Part shown: piece by piece, positions 19,305 through 31,214 of the stretch
Layout of the letters: each line of letters begins with the position of its first letter
Numbering within the stretch: position 1 is the first letter of the stretch
NCBI RefSeq assembly: GCF_000315625.1
Contig: NW_005434595.1
Location: 115,239-156,837 of the forward strand
Length of the DNA: 41,599 nucleotides
Origin: Guillardia theta CCMP2712
Taxonomy: Eukaryota > Cryptophyceae > Pyrenomonadales > Geminigeraceae
Direction: 5' to 3'
Notes under the pieces: generated by a model
Seen by the model: only the letters and a program-made list of their open reading frames with translations
Told to the model about the DNA's origin: nothing
The model's database searches: none
Position numbers and translations under genes: made by a program

Positions 19305-22300
19305 TTATGCAAGATACTTGTAGACAGAGGGGCTATCCCGGTCCCTCTCTAGGTACTCTCTCTCTATCAGCGACTCGATCCTCTTCTTGAGGTCAGGAGG
19401 AGTCACTGGGAACTTGAGGATCTTGAACAGCTCTGAGATCAGCAGTGTGTGCGAGAGCGACTTTCTCGCCTTCATCACCCTCACTATAGCTGCGTCCACC
19501 TGGTACTGGCGGTCCTGGAAGACACTCTCGGTAGTCTTGTCGTTCTCTTCCTGAGTTTCCTTGAGCTGGATGGAGTTCACTTTGATTCTCAGCTGCTTGC
19601 TCTCGAACTTGGAGTTGAAAGTGAAACTGTCCCCGTCCTCCACGTCCCGACCCTTGGGCGACTGCGAGGAAGCATGAGGAAGGGAGAGCAATGAAGGGGA
19701 TGGGACGGGACAAGAGGGAACTTCAACAACACAACGACTAGCAGGACCGCTGCTCACCTTGTTGAGGATTTTGATTTTCGCGCATGCCAATGACTGCAGG
19801 GTCACCCGAAGCTCCTTGTCGTCCATCCCCACCGCCTACATCGAGACGTTAAGACAAGAGGAGCAAGCAGCAAGCTGCTGGAGGCCTACCCCAGCTATCT
19901 CCGAGAAGCTCAACTCGTCCGAACCGTTGAACAGCAGCAAGACCGCGGCTTGATACAACGAGACCAACAGCTCTTTCCTGCCTGCAGCATTCGGCCGGAA
20001 CGTTGCCTGCAATATCATCAGGTCTACATCGCCGTGCTAGCAACCAGGCTTGACCTTCAACGAGCAGTGAGCCAGCGAGTTCTGCCACGTGAGCCTTCGC
20101 CCTTGATGCTTTGAAAGATAGAATTTCTCAAAGGCTTCTTGGTGATCGAGGATCTCCTTCGGCTGCTCTAGATGTCAGACACACAACAAACGAACAAGGA
20201 GGAGCGCTCGTGCACCAAGTTCAGTGGAGCAGGAGGATACGCGGGCCAATATCCGGTTGTCAAGACATGAACAGACAACTCGCTAGTGACCTAAACAAGA
20301 AATGAGAAACAAGTGGGATGAAGTTCACAATGCCCAGTGTCAAAGCTCACTTTGTCGCTCAGATCCTTTCTTACGCTCGAGTTCGAATAGGCTGTCATGA
20401 TGTCCTTTGACAACTCCATGTCCTGGTCGTGTTATCAGCGAGAACCAGCAGATCAAAATCCAGTTTACCTTGAACATCCCCTCTAGCTTGTTTGTGAATG
20501 ATGATCCACATTCTTGCTTTAATTTTGAAATGATTGCCTTCTCAGCATCTATTGAAGCGCTCTTGTTCAAAAGCAATCTCTTTGCGAGATCTTTCTTGAA
20601 GAATGCCTCAAAGACATCTTTCCCCTGCAGATATCTGTTGCAGATCGCAATCAATTTCAAGCGAAGAAGAGAATCGGCAAAAAGAAATCACCGAAATAGG
20701 ATCAAAACACGCTCGAGAATGAGCTCGGACTCCTGTTCTGAGATTCCCTTGCCTCCAGACCGCAACTGTTGAAAGGTTTGAGAATTGCACAAGAATGTAT
20801 ACTTGAATCAACCTGTTGATCTACAAACTTCGCTATCAGCTCTGCAGGTTTGTTCTGTCTTGCATTTATCAAAGTCTCAAAAGCATCTTTCAAGGCATGG
20901 CCTAGAAACGAAATTAGATGTCAAGCCGTTGATCTTACATCGGCAGAAAAAAGACATACTGAGTTCATCGTTGGAAGCGAAAGCTTGTTCCAGCAGTTCA
21001 TCTAATCGAGCTTTGAAATCCAATAGGTCTTGAACCATCTCTAAGCCTCTTTCGTCATTCATCACAATTTCTACTCCAGTCTTCTTAATGTAAGCTGAGA
21101 AGGCTTGCTGAAAGGACGTCAGGTTGTGTTCAGCCCATCTATCAAGATTCTTACTCGGATGTTTGAAAGTCCATTTACACGCAAAAGTAAATTGTACAAG
21201 CGCTGAAGATCCTTGATTCTGATTGGACGCATGTCAGTGCCAACATTTCATCCTTTCCACAAGAGATGCACCGATGTTGTGTCATTAAGATTTCAAAACC
21301 TTTGTCTACAATGGTCTGTGCATGTGCCTGTGTCATGTGTCAACAGAAGGCAAGCGATTCACAACCATCTAAAATCAAGACTTGCCTCTAACAATTGTGC
21401 GTCCAGTTTTGAGATTAGCGGTTTTTTGGTTTGAATATCAAGATAATGACCAATCCTATCATGTTCCTGAAGAGCAAGTGAACATCTTGGATGAAATGCA
21501 TTTGAATTTCACCTCCTCGATTCTACGTTCAACAAACAGCAAATAATTTGGGATATCAAGATCCTGTAACTTGTCACTTCCCTCCTGTCACACATACGTC
21601 AGTATTACATAAGTACGGGCTGGCCATGCGCACCTGTCGATAAAACGACTCTGTATCGGCAAGAAATGCAGTTTCGAAGCTTGAATATAATTGTAATTGA
21701 GCCAGCATTCTTAACAGATTTCGGAGTAGTGACCGATTCACCTGTACATGAATTAGACCACTGCCGATACTGACTGCAAATATCATACCATGTCACCAGA
21801 TCTCTCCTGCAATATCAAACTTAGCATGCCAGAGACTATCTTGTTCTGAACTTCAGGTGCTGAATTCAAATGCTTTCTAAAAGACTGCATTCATATAAGG
21901 TCACAATTCTGTGACACTTTTTCCTCAAATTCTACCTGTAACCCCATTGCCCAAAGCGAGCAAACATTGCTTGATTGTATAACATAAGTTCTATCCTGTC
22001 GTTAAAATCAGGAACATTGTCAAGGTCAGACGGATAGCAACACCGACCAGGTACAAAAATATTGATCTAATAAGGGACATTTGATTGCAATGTTTTTGCC
22101 AGCAAGCTTCGACCGTCTCCAGGAAGATAGTAGCATCATCTGGTTGACCGACCTGAAGACCGAATGACCCTCACTTTCATCCAGGCTTCATCACAAATGC
22201 ATACCAGCGATTCTATCTCGGACTTGATGTGCTCTTCACAATCATTTTGTAAACGGGAATAAAGATTTGGGCCCAATTTGTGTATACATAAATCTTCAAC

Positions 22301-22774
22301 GGCCTGACGCAAATATCAGAGCAAGGAAACATATAGTTAGGAAAGTCAGTTACCTTGTACAATTCTTCAAAACTTTGCTCGACAGGTTGCTCACGATGGA
22401 CTGCGTGCACAGACATCTTAAGCTTCTTCCAAGTATCCTCTTCAAAGGTTTCTGGCAACTTGGGTTTTTCTGCGGTGGATTGGTCAACCAGAGAACACAG
22501 CTTGCACGTCGCAACACAAACCTTTCTTGAGGGAAATAATCATTTTCTTAGGATGAGCCCTGTTCTCACCAATCTGAGGCCTAGTGGACGGAAGGTTTCG
22601 ACCGGAAGCACTGATGCCATCTTTATCCGTCTCCATCTTCTCTGAGCTGCTCACTGAGCTGTTCAAAGGCTCTTGCTCGTTTGTCAACGTCCGAAGACGC
22701 TTCTTCGCTGGTTCACCAACCGGCTTGTTCCACTTATCTTTGTCAGTGACTTGAGCACGAGATGCTCTTTGCAT
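19305..22774 (-). CDS. CUL4: CUL4-type cullin, scaffold of CRL4 ubiquitin ligases
   Basis: A multi-exon minus-strand gene. The leader ([20 protein letters not shown]) is basic and disordered, as in CUL4 proteins. Following exons give [20 protein letters not shown] and [47 protein letters not shown]-like cullin repeats, then [59 protein letters not shown] and the winged-helix end. The NEDD8 site region is [15 protein letters not shown] and the C-terminus is SPSVYKYLA. The order and the [15 protein letters not shown] and [20 protein letters not shown] blocks fit CUL4 better than CUL1 or CUL3. It would bind DDB1 through the N-terminus and RBX1 through the C-terminus. Introns are short. Middle exons (about 20.9-22.2 kb) were recognised by pieces, not joined base by base. 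Confidence 0.9.
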
Positions 22775-22946
22775 TCAAACAGAAACAGAGACAGATGCAG
22801 GCACAATCAGCGCCCCGCTATCTACTCCTTGCAATTTCGGGAGGCAAAGAACTGGCAAGTGGATCCGAGGAGATCGCTCAGCAAAAGAACGCCACAGCAG
22901 ATCCTTTGCAACTTGACTGACAGGTCCAACAAGTCTTTCAATACCT
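22775..22946 (-). CDS. Possible last exon of an upstream gene, or part of the cullin 5' region
   Basis: An open frame beginning after a TTACTTACAG acceptor contains GIERLVGPVSQVAKDLLWRS and ends with TGA directly in front of the cullin ATG. The residue pattern is plausible for coding, but no upstream exon joins convincingly. It may simply be transcribed 5' leader. Confidence 0.25.
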
Positions 22947-23760
22947 CCCTGTAAGTAATTCACAGAAGGAAAAGGAGAATGAAGTCAGATTGAAGCCATT
23001 ACGGCCACAAGCAGATCAACAAATGTACCTTCGACGCGCTTCATCTCTCGGACATTATGAGGTGGTCAGATCCCTGCATTCCCAGCTGAACGAAAATCAG
23101 ACAATCCAGCAGATAATCAACCATGCATTTCAGAAATGCCGCATCGAACAGGAATCACTACGAGGAATAAACTGGAATATGTGCTTAGATACAATTTTCC
23201 CACCGACAGAATCTTGTATCACGATGAGCTAATATTCAACATGTTCACGCTTGCCCTTCGTGCACATGAGAATGCATATGTATCTGAAATCACTCTACCA
23301 TCTGCAAAATCGCATATAGTATGAAAGCATGTCATTTCTAAGTGATCAACGCCACATGCCCACTTTGAGATACGGCAATTCCATGAAATCTTCCCTATCG
23401 GTCATTCACGCAATTCGAAGTATCTACGATCATTACATTCCAAGAATATTACAACACATCTACAGAGTACGCTGTCACTTTTCCTGACAATCTCTGGCTC
23501 CTTCCTCTCCCATTGCTGCTGCTGACAAGCTTGAAAACTTCAAAGTTACCACTTCAACCAACTGGCATCCTTATCCAACCTTGTTAATACATCCCTCCCT
23601 GACTTTCATCAACAGCACCACAACTATCATATCCAACTTTCCTTCTTTCATGATTCTTCTCCGCGGCTCCATTTCGCTCCCTGCATCTTATCCGCCTGCT
23701 CTTCTCGCCATCACGAGCCGCCGCCGCCAAAACTTTCACTCAATGCCGCTACCCTACCCA
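22947..23760. other. Region without a supported gene
   Basis: Both strands carry medium open frames at 22990-23330, but frames on opposite strands overlap and none has a consistent exon structure. Nothing else recognisable. Confidence 0.35.
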
Positions 23761-24140
23761 TCTACTGTAGCGGTTTGCAAGTTCAACCACCCCTGGATCT
23801 ACTCACTACCCCCAAAAACTGGAATAAACCCCACTATTTCAAATTTATTTCGTGGTACTAGAGGGGGTACTTTCATGACCCCACCCTTAATCAAAGTATA
23901 TCCCTACCCCCGGACATGAATCTACCACCCTACCCATGGTGTGCAATGTTTGGGTTGACGGAGGTCGGGCAAACAATAATTATTGCAGTGGGGTGGGTAG
24001 TTCTGAAGGGGGTGGGGGTAGGAGATCTTTGTTGACGAATCCACTATAGGGTGGGGGTTTTGAAAGGGTACTTTGGGAAAATCATGGTAGGGGTCAGCAC
24101 AAGAGGGTGGGGTAGTCGTGGAGAGGATGAGGAGGGTGGG
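23760..24140. repeat. Degenerate CCCTACCC/GGGGTAGG island 2
   Basis: Words such as CCACCCTACCCATGGTGT, GGGGGTGGGGGTAGGAG and CCCTACCCCC cluster here. CACCC-T/C-ACCCAT-x-GTGT recurs almost unchanged in island 1 near 13650. It ends just before the ATG at 24171. Confidence 0.6.
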
Positions 24141-24170
24141 GGTGGTACCTTTCCCGCGCTTTTGGTTATT

Positions 24171-25094
24171 ATGGAGTTCGAGCCGATCCCAACGAGCGGA
24201 TGGAGAGGAGGGAGGGAGGAGGGAGGGAGGAGGGAGGGAGGAAAGAAGATGAATGGAGGGAATGAATCGATGTCTCCTTTTTCATCGCCCTCTCTCTCCC
24301 CTTCTGATTCATCTGGACCTCCTTCTCCTTCCCTTCCACCCCTTCCTCAACCGCCTACCTCCCTGAGTGCGAACAGCGACCAGTCTCGTCAACAAGGCTC
24401 ATTGTGTGTGCTTGAGCGACCAGAAACTACATCTACAGTCGATCTTGATGCGGACTATTTCAAACAAATGTCTCTAGGTCAAGACAATCACGTGGAGCAA
24501 CAGTGTTATATGAGGGATTCGTCGCATGGAAGGGAGAAGGACGTGGAGGATCAGGTGTCGGCGCCACAAAGCCAAAGCTCTCTGTCGCGGCCATCCTGGA
24601 ATAGCACAGCAATATTGCAGAAGAAGATGATAGAACAAGTGGCAAGAGAAGCAGACAAGAAAAACATCGAAAAAGAAGTGGCGAGAGAAATGAAGCGAAT
24701 CAGCAAGCATGAGCGATCTGTTAAAGAACAACAGGCCAACACTTTGAAAGGAAACATAGGCATCTCATCAACTGGCTTGGCTGGAGAAAACCATTTTTCA
24801 GGGCTCACTGCTATCGATGACCACAAACCATCTCAGGTACTTCGACCGAAGGTGGTCAGGAAGCAAGTGGATCCTAAATGGGAATCCAACCTGGAGCTTT
24901 GCCCTGACATATCCCTGTTCAAGAACGATACTCCGTATAAGCAAAACAAAGGATGTGCGCTTCCTAAAGTGAGTGCCGACGTAAAGATGACGCGTCTTCC
25001 GTTCAGCTGCAGCCCTGTGTACCTTGACAGCTGTCTACGGGAGGACTTCTCTTGGAAGGAGATGTTTGAAGCTGATACGTCTGCGTTACGATAG
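24171..25094 (+). CDS. Single-exon protein of unknown family, 307 residues
   Basis: The frame is open from further upstream, but the repeat island makes the earlier part unlikely, so MEFEPIPTSGW at 24171 is chosen. A Gly/Glu/Arg tract and a Ser/Pro tract (SPSDSSGPPSPSLPP) suggest a disordered N-terminal third. The middle has a charged helix (QKKMIEQVAREADKKNIEKE). The C-terminal third looks more ordered and Cys-containing (LELCPDISLF, PFSCSPVYLDSC) and ends EMFEADTSALR. No known domain is recognised. It converges with the gene at 25420. Confidence 0.6.
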   Translation: MEFEPIPTSGWRGGREEGGRREGGKKMNGGNESMSPFSSPSLSPSDSSGPPSPSLPPLPQPPTSLSANSDQSRQQGSLCVLERPETTSTVDLDADYFKQMSLGQDNHVEQQCYMRDSSHGREKDVEDQVSAPQSQSSLSRPSWNSTAILQKKMIEQVAREADKKNIEKEVAREMKRISKHERSVKEQQANTLKGNIGISSTGLAGENHFSGLTAIDDHKPSQVLRPKVVRKQVDPKWESNLELCPDISLFKNDTPYKQNKGCALPKVSADVKMTRLPFSCSPVYLDSCLREDFSWKEMFEADTSALR

Positions 25095-25419
25095 ATCTCA
25101 CACGATGTTTGAGAACATCTTGTTGATGAGTGCAGAACGTTTGTAGATTTAGATTACTTATTTCAGTCTAGCTTGAATGAAGGAAGAATTTCGAGAATTT
25201 GGTTTTAAATGCGCTTTTAGAAACGAATTTACATGATGAAAGGGTTTGAACGTTGCGTTGCATACCGACTAGAATAAGCAAACACAAATCGTGATGATAG
25301 TAAGGAAGTTCTGATGAAGACATCTCCGCAAGGTTGATAAAAAATGATGATCCAGTTGATATCTAGTTCTCCCACAGTTCAACCGCGCCGAATCAATAAA
25401 AATATACAGATCCCGAGCA
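25095..25419. other. Short convergent intergenic region
   Basis: AT-rich DNA between two convergent genes, presumably both 3' UTRs. No other feature seen. Confidence 0.5.
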
Positions 25420-26218
25420 TCATGCAGGAAGATCCAGCTTACACGGCCATTTCTTGCCATCCTTCTTTGACCAGGATTCATTCCCCGTGGACAGGCCACC
25501 ACTGGAAGCAACAGATGGAGTGAAGCTGTCTCGAGCACTGTCTGCCTTCGGGTCGATTTGTTTGGCAGATGAAAGGGAGGACCGAGACGTCCTGTCTGTG
25601 GTTCTTCCTCTCCCCTCGTCCTCATTCAAAAGGGCCGCCCTCTCGAGGTCGACATTCTGCACGTTGCAAGTCAACACAAACTTGCAGCACAAGAAACATC
25701 AAGGCTTAAGCTCTCACCTCTTCTGGAACATTTGCCAGTTCAAACAACATCTCAGAGGCAAACTTGGACAACGGGAGGGAACATACCAACTTGATCAAGA
25801 TAGAGAGGACAATCCCAACTGAAAAGACGAAGGGGCCGAACGCCCATATCGAGTGACGCCCCTGGCCACTCTTCAAAGCATCATCTTGAAGACTGTCAGA
25901 TGTTGCTTTCCCACTTTGAGATTCCGTGCTTTCAACAGCAGATAATTTGTTCGATGAAGAATGCAGAACTCCACCTTTGACCGACTTCTTCGCCTTGGCT
26001 TGCAACGTTGTCCCTCCCGCCACCATCTTCATGCGATTCGCGACTGATGGAACAACTACTTCATGTTGCTTCCCTGCAATCCACTGGGTCCAACTCCATC
26101 GATGGGGCGGTAATAGCCCTTTCCAGTTTATCGATAATATCTCCTTCCCGGCTGAACGACCTATCATAAGGACAGGCAGAGTTAGACACATTCCCAATAG
26201 CACGACAGTGGCCCGCAT
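25420..26218 (-). CDS. Candidate type I membrane protein, family unknown
   Basis: Exon 26218-25718 joins exon 25656-25420 through a 61-nt GT-AG intron in phase 0, giving 245 residues. From ATG 26218 the protein starts MRATVVLLGMCLTLPVLMIG, a good signal peptide. A short lumenal region follows (SINWKGLLPPHRWSWTQWIA), then a Ser/Lys-rich stretch, a transmembrane helix (FGPFVFSVGIVLSILIKLV) and a basic/Ser-rich tail ending KKWPCKLDLPA. The frame stays open upstream to 26602, so a longer form from 26551 (MPLSVSIFGIAIANGG) with a 13-glycine run cannot be excluded. No family recognised. Confidence 0.5.
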
Positions 26219-26423
26219 CTCTTTGCTCTTGATCCCCAAAGGAAAAACATTTTGCCCTGTTCCATGGCCCCTTCCCGTGTCCCTGGTATTCGAGCTTTGC
26301 GTATGCTCAATTTTAGTAGGTTCGACTGCATGAACACTTCCATATCCGACAATCGTCGGTGCGAATGGATGAGGCGAAGGAGCAAAGACGGCATGACAAT
26401 GAGATTTCACTCCTGATGCACAG

Positions 26424-26463
26424 CCTCCTCCTCCTCCTCCTCCTCCTCCTCCTCCTCCTCCTC
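26424..26463. repeat. CTC/GGA trinucleotide run
   Basis: Thirteen CTC-type triplets in a row. On the minus strand they would encode a glycine run if the longer form of the membrane protein gene is real. Confidence 0.85.
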
Positions 26464-26639
26464 GCATTCCTGGCTCGCTCTCTTTCATGGCATGAAAGTA
26501 GGAGCCTCCATTGGCAATTGCAATTCCGAAAATAGACACCGATAACGGCATGTAACCGTCCGGGGCTAACCGGGCAGCAGGCCCGGCCACTATCACTATC
26601 AATTACTCGAGGATGTCAAGTTGGCACAAAGAAGTTGGT

Positions 26640-27040
26640 TATAAGAGACCCTACCCCTCCAATCGTGAGATTTTTGTAGGTACAAAGGTGGGTGTCTTCT
26701 AGTCAGACGTCACTACCCCTTCCAATTCCATCACCCCACCCCACACTATGAAGTTTTATGACCCTTTCTTCCTAGCAAGATGGGTTGTGCACTACCCTAC
26801 CCCTGTATCTAAACACGTTTCGGCCTAATAAAAGTCACCCATTTGGCAATGGGTACCACCCGTCGGACCACCCACCACCTGACCAAAAATCCGATGACCC
26901 ACCCCACATAAATGTGACGTTTTCATACATTTTTATGACAAAATAAGGGGTACAACATTTCGCATACTACCCCTGGTGAGTAGAAATATCGACTTACTAC
27001 CCTACCCCCCATGAGCAATAATAATGCTAGGCTACCTACC
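26640..27040. repeat. Degenerate CCCTACCCC/GGGGTA island 3
   Basis: Contains CCCTACCCCTCC, CACCCCACCCCACACTATG, CCCTACCCCTG and CCTACCCCCCATG words. It lies upstream of the membrane-protein gene at 25420-26218. No coding frame is supported. Confidence 0.6.
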
Positions 27041-27551
27041 CGTACACCACCTCTTGAAGAAATGGACGATGTCACATGGACAAGAGGCGAAGAGGAAATG
27101 GTTCAGGAGGGGAGGGAGGTGTAGAGATATATGAGCATGTGAGGAAACGAAGGAACCTTGTGAGAGGACAAGATGTGCATACATTCAGGCATGTAGACTA
27201 GGATGCAGGTTCAACATTGTGCCTGTGAGCATGGACAGCAGGAACTTCACAAGAAGGATAGGAATGGCACAGGTGGGTGAGAAGGAGACAGGGAGACAGG
27301 GAGACAGGGAGATTGAAGAGGCAGATCTGAACAGCTGCCACCTTTCAACTCTCACATCAAAACCAATCTTGTTTAAGAAGCCAATATGAGGAGAAGTCGC
27401 ATACTATGAATTGTAGATTGTGACAAGACCTTTCAAGTGTTTGTCGGCGTTCCTTGTGCTTCGCGTCATTTTTTTTTGACATTTGTAAACAGGCGTTGTA
27501 TTGAGATTGGTTTCTTGCTCCTCATGTTTGTGGTGGAACAGTGTTAGATCC
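27041..27551. other. Intergenic region upstream of the phosphatase gene
   Basis: Contains three tandem GGGAGACA octamers near 27290-27310. Otherwise no gene was seen. It probably includes the promoter of the gene beginning at 27552. Confidence 0.4.
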
Positions 27552-28796
27552 ATGTGCACTTGCGTCAACACAAAGCTACTGAATCAGCATCTCAGCCTGC
27601 GCAGAAGAAGCGTCGCACGTTATTCTCTTTGTCTTCATTCGTTCGTTATGTTCCTGTCATCGGCACATCCTGCCAGTTCCAGTCCGCAGAGCCATCAAAC
27701 ATGCACCGAAGCTGTGAACTCAGACTTAGGTAATTCCAAACTTTCCAACGATAACAAGTTTGCTTTCTTGGCATGGCCCAACCAACTCTTTCAACCGAGG
27801 ACAAACAAGGGCTCGACGGCCTTCTCCCCGCAGATGCGGACATCCAAGGCACATGAAGGGAGAGCGTGCACGAGACAGCATCAGCAAGCTTCCAGGACCC
27901 TCATGAGCGGAGCGGCACACGACGATTGGGGGTCTGCGTCGGGGCACAGGTTCTTGTTTCTGCGCCATGGGAAAACCAACTACAATGCTGAAGGGAGGAT
28001 ACAAGGATCCACAGATTTCTCTAGGTTGACGGAGGAAGGAGAAGCGCAAGCAAGCTCTGTAGGAAGGATCCTGTCTGATATCCCCATAGACTCTGTCTTT
28101 GTCTCCCCGTTGACAAGAGCTCGGATGACGCTAGAACTGGCAGCAGCGGGGTCAGGAAGAAATCTCTCGGACTCTGCGATGGTTCTGGACGACTTGCGCG
28201 AAGTCGATCTGCATGAGTGGGAAGGGATGCTGAAGAAGGTGAGTTCGTGCTGAGAGTTGTCGGCATGGTGAACATGTCTGGAGCAGGAGATCAAGGAGAT
28301 GTACCCCGATATCTACTCCCTGTGGCGAGGTGAGAACCCACGAGAGTTCAAGTTAGACTCGGGCAAGTATCCCATCAGAGATCTCTGGAAACGAGCCGGG
28401 AAGGTGTGGGAAGTCCTGAGGCGAGATGCTGCCAACGGCAAGACGAGTTTGATCGTAGCACACAATGGCATCAATCAGGTCAAGATCGCAATGCAGATAT
28501 CTTCTCTCCTCCTCACTCTCCTCACCCCAGGCTCTCCTCTGCACGACCCTGGGTTTGTCAGAAGAATATTTCCGAAAGCTCGAGTTTCCCAACTGCGGAA
28601 TCGCTGAAGTGATTGTACCGTACGGTGAGTGACCGTCAATTCTTCGTCCAAGAACGTGCTGACTGGCAGTACAGGGCAGAGCAAGGCGAAGCAGTGGCGG
28701 TGGCTCTACCCCACTCCATCAGAATGGTCCTACCATGAGATGTACACCACTGATGATGATGCGGAGGAAACAAGCAAGACGTCTGCCTCCATGTGA
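27552..28796 (+). CDS. Histidine-phosphatase (phosphoglycerate-mutase-like) family, CA1Pase-like
   Basis: Exons 27552-28238, 28287-28478, 28531-28624 and 28675-28796 join through 48, 52 and 50-nt GT-AG introns. The catalytic motif is FLFLRHGKTNYNAEGRIQG (His phosphorylated in this family), followed by VSPLTRARMTLELA, LREVDLHEWEGMLKK and the second His in LIVAHNGINQ. YPIRDLWKRAGKVWEVL and LGLSEEYFRKLEFPNCGIAE match the plant and algal 2-carboxy-D-arabinitol-1-phosphatase-like branch, which frees Rubisco of the inhibitor CA1P; substrate here is inferred only. About 130 residues precede the domain and are Ser/Arg-rich, consistent with an organelle-targeting extension. Met at 27648 (MFLSSAHPASSSPQ) is another possible start. 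Confidence 0.85.
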
Positions 28797-28997
28797 TGTC
28801 GACATGTGATGTCGATGTCGACCTTGGATAGTTCTTGCATCGTCACACAACAAGTATTGTTCATGTGTAGTGATGATAATGTTTGTGGTGTGCATGTATC
28901 ATTCTGATTGAGTCTTCTTCATTTCTTCTCAGCTCAAAGTGTTCTCATAAAATTGTACAAAGCTTTCAATCGCTAACATTGGTCAATCTCGTCCGAG

Positions 28998-30630
28998 CTA
29001 CAACAGACTGTTGGCACGCGACTCGACTTGATTCTCCAACCCTTCGATCAGATGCTCGACTGTCCCAAGATGCCTGGCAAGAAGCGCTGCTTCTCGTCTC
29101 AACCGATTGAAATTCATCATGCACATGTTGAGGGTTGATGACTTGTCTTTCAGCTCTCTGTTCTTCCTCACCATCTCATCCCTGAGTTGGCCTATCCTAC
29201 CTTTCACTCTCTTTGCCTCTTCCATCGGCGCCTTCATTGCCTTCTCGTGCGCCTCTGCATGCTTCGCAGATTTCCTGGCCTGATCTTCCATTGCAATGAT
29301 TGCAGCATGGCAATACTCGCTTTCAGATCCTGACAAGTCAGCCTCGAGCTTGTTGTTTCGCAATCGATCTGCATGCAACCTTGCATCCTTCTCAGCTTCC
29401 AAGAACAGGGAACGGGAAGCCTCGTGGCTCATTACTGCTGAGTTCTGTCTTTCATGCTCAGCTATCAGCGCTACCATTTGCTTGCTGTCTTGCATGAAAC
29501 TTGCTGTGTATTCGTTGCTCTCGTTGCGCAAATTCCTGCATCTTTGTTCCAGTTTCTTGAGCCTGTTGTACTTCTCCGAGTTCCCGGCCCTCAGTTCTAT
29601 TTCAAACCGTCGCAACCGCGGCAAGAAGGTAACTCGAATCCTCTCCAAGAGCTGAGAGACGCCTTTTAACACCTTCTCCTCAACCACTGCCTCCAATACT
29701 TTTGTAGGAGAAGCCTGCCTTGCAACAAGCATGAAATCTTCCAGTGAATATCGCCAGTCTATCGCATTCAAGGCCTTCAAGAACATGTCGTCCTGCTGCA
29801 TCAATTCCACGTCTTGTGTTAAATTTGAAATCAACGACAACAATCTCGTTAAGGATCGTGGGTCGCTGGTTTGCGGTCTATCCTCTGAGAGTTCTTCCCA
29901 TTCTAGAAGGTCGCATTGGGATCTTTGAACCTGTTCTCGCTCCTAACACAAAGGTCAGACCATCAGATGCAAATCACTAGATGCAAATCATTACCTGCAG
30001 AAGCTCTATCATCTTGTTTTCTGATTTAATCTTCGCTCTCAGAATGTTTACTTCTTTGAGAGCCCTTTGCCTGTGAGCATCTGAAAAGGTAGACTGCTGG
30101 TTGCCACCCGTGTAATGCGCCAGGATTCGCTCCCATGTTCGCAGATTGTGATTGGAGATCGAGATGTTCTCACTTTTCCTGATGATTTGTTGATTCACTA
30201 CATCATTCACAGATTTGCAGAAAGAGATCTTGTTGAGAGATTGATTGGTCGACATCTCAATCAACTGAATGTATGAATGGCGGGATTGGATTGCAATTGT
30301 TTCCATGTCATGTAAGAAGGCTGCATATTTGGATATCAAGAACGCTTGTCGTCTTCTTGATCTTGACTTAGCAAGAAATCTATGCAAATATTTCTGTATC
30401 TTGCTCGAACCTGAAAACGCCTCTCTTGTCTCACCCACGTTGACTTGTTTTCTATTATCATATGACGCAAGATCCTCCGTGCACTTGCTGCTGTCGAGAC
30501 ATGGTACTTCCCCCTGGTCGCTTGCTTGTTCGTCACGAGGCCTCCATCCTGCTTCAACCTCACAGGCCGTAGGAAACCATAAGGAGACGATCAAAGCCAG
30601 CGTCAAGAGACACGTCTGATTGATGTTCAT
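28998..30630 (-). CDS. Secreted or ER-lumenal coiled-coil protein, 526 residues
   Basis: Exon 30630-29995 joins exon 29942-28998 through a 52-nt intron in phase 0. The start MNINQTCLLTLALIVSLWFP is a signal peptide ending near TACEVEA. After it come a short acidic region with a Cys pair (VPCLDSSKCTEDL) and long charged helices: YLHRFLAKSRSRRRQAFLIS, ALKEVNILRAKIKSENKMIE, RLKKLEQRCRNLRNESNEY and GRIGQLRDEMVRKNRELKDK. No transmembrane helix follows the signal. The last residues are NQVESRANSLL. Family unknown; a structural protein of a surface or secretory compartment is one reading. Confidence 0.7.
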
Positions 30631-30859
30631 GTCTCCCACTGATCAAGCATCTAGTCGCATCCTTGATAGATCTGTGCTTCTACTCAATCTCCCTGGAAGG
30701 AAACGAATCATTGTAATCGTACACGCTCATTCTATGCCCCCATCGAACTACAAGAAGCTGCGCCGAGCTTCCTGTTACAGCGTCGTCTCTGACTCGCTCA
30801 GTGGCGATTCGTAGCTTGAATGCTTGCAATGACCTCAATCAACTCAGGGCTACGAAATG

Positions 30860-31100
30860 AGGGGAGATGGTTTGTAGAGAGAGGTGGAGAAAGGAAGTTT
30901 TGGAGACGGAGGAAATGAAACAACCTGTCTGCCCAGGGGAAGGAGGAGAGGGGAGGGAGAGGGAGAAAAGGAGATAAGAAGAGATGAGATGAGAAGAGAA
31001 GAGAAGCAAGTAGCCTGAGAGGAAAGGAGGGCTACAAGGTCAGAAGAAGGGAGCAGGAGGGGAGAACGAGAGGGGAGGGGAGGGGAAAGGAGCAACGGCA
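30860..31100. repeat. GGAGAGGGGA purine-rich tract
   Basis: Imperfect GGAGA, GAGATGAGAAG and GAGGGGAGGGGA units over about 240 bases between two minus-strand genes. No coding support. Confidence 0.8.
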
Positions 31101-31214
31101 GGGCGGCTAGTCTGCATCACTGAAAGAGCTCATCTCTTTAACTGATCCCTTTTAGCTGCCTTGGGTCTAAATAAGCAACATTTCAGTTAAATTTAATGAA
31201 CTTCTAACTTAAGT

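Noticed and set aside
22990-23232. Plus-strand string SLGHYEVVRSL resembling an ankyrin repeat
   Set aside because: A single partial match with no second repeat, no splice context and competing frames on the other strand.
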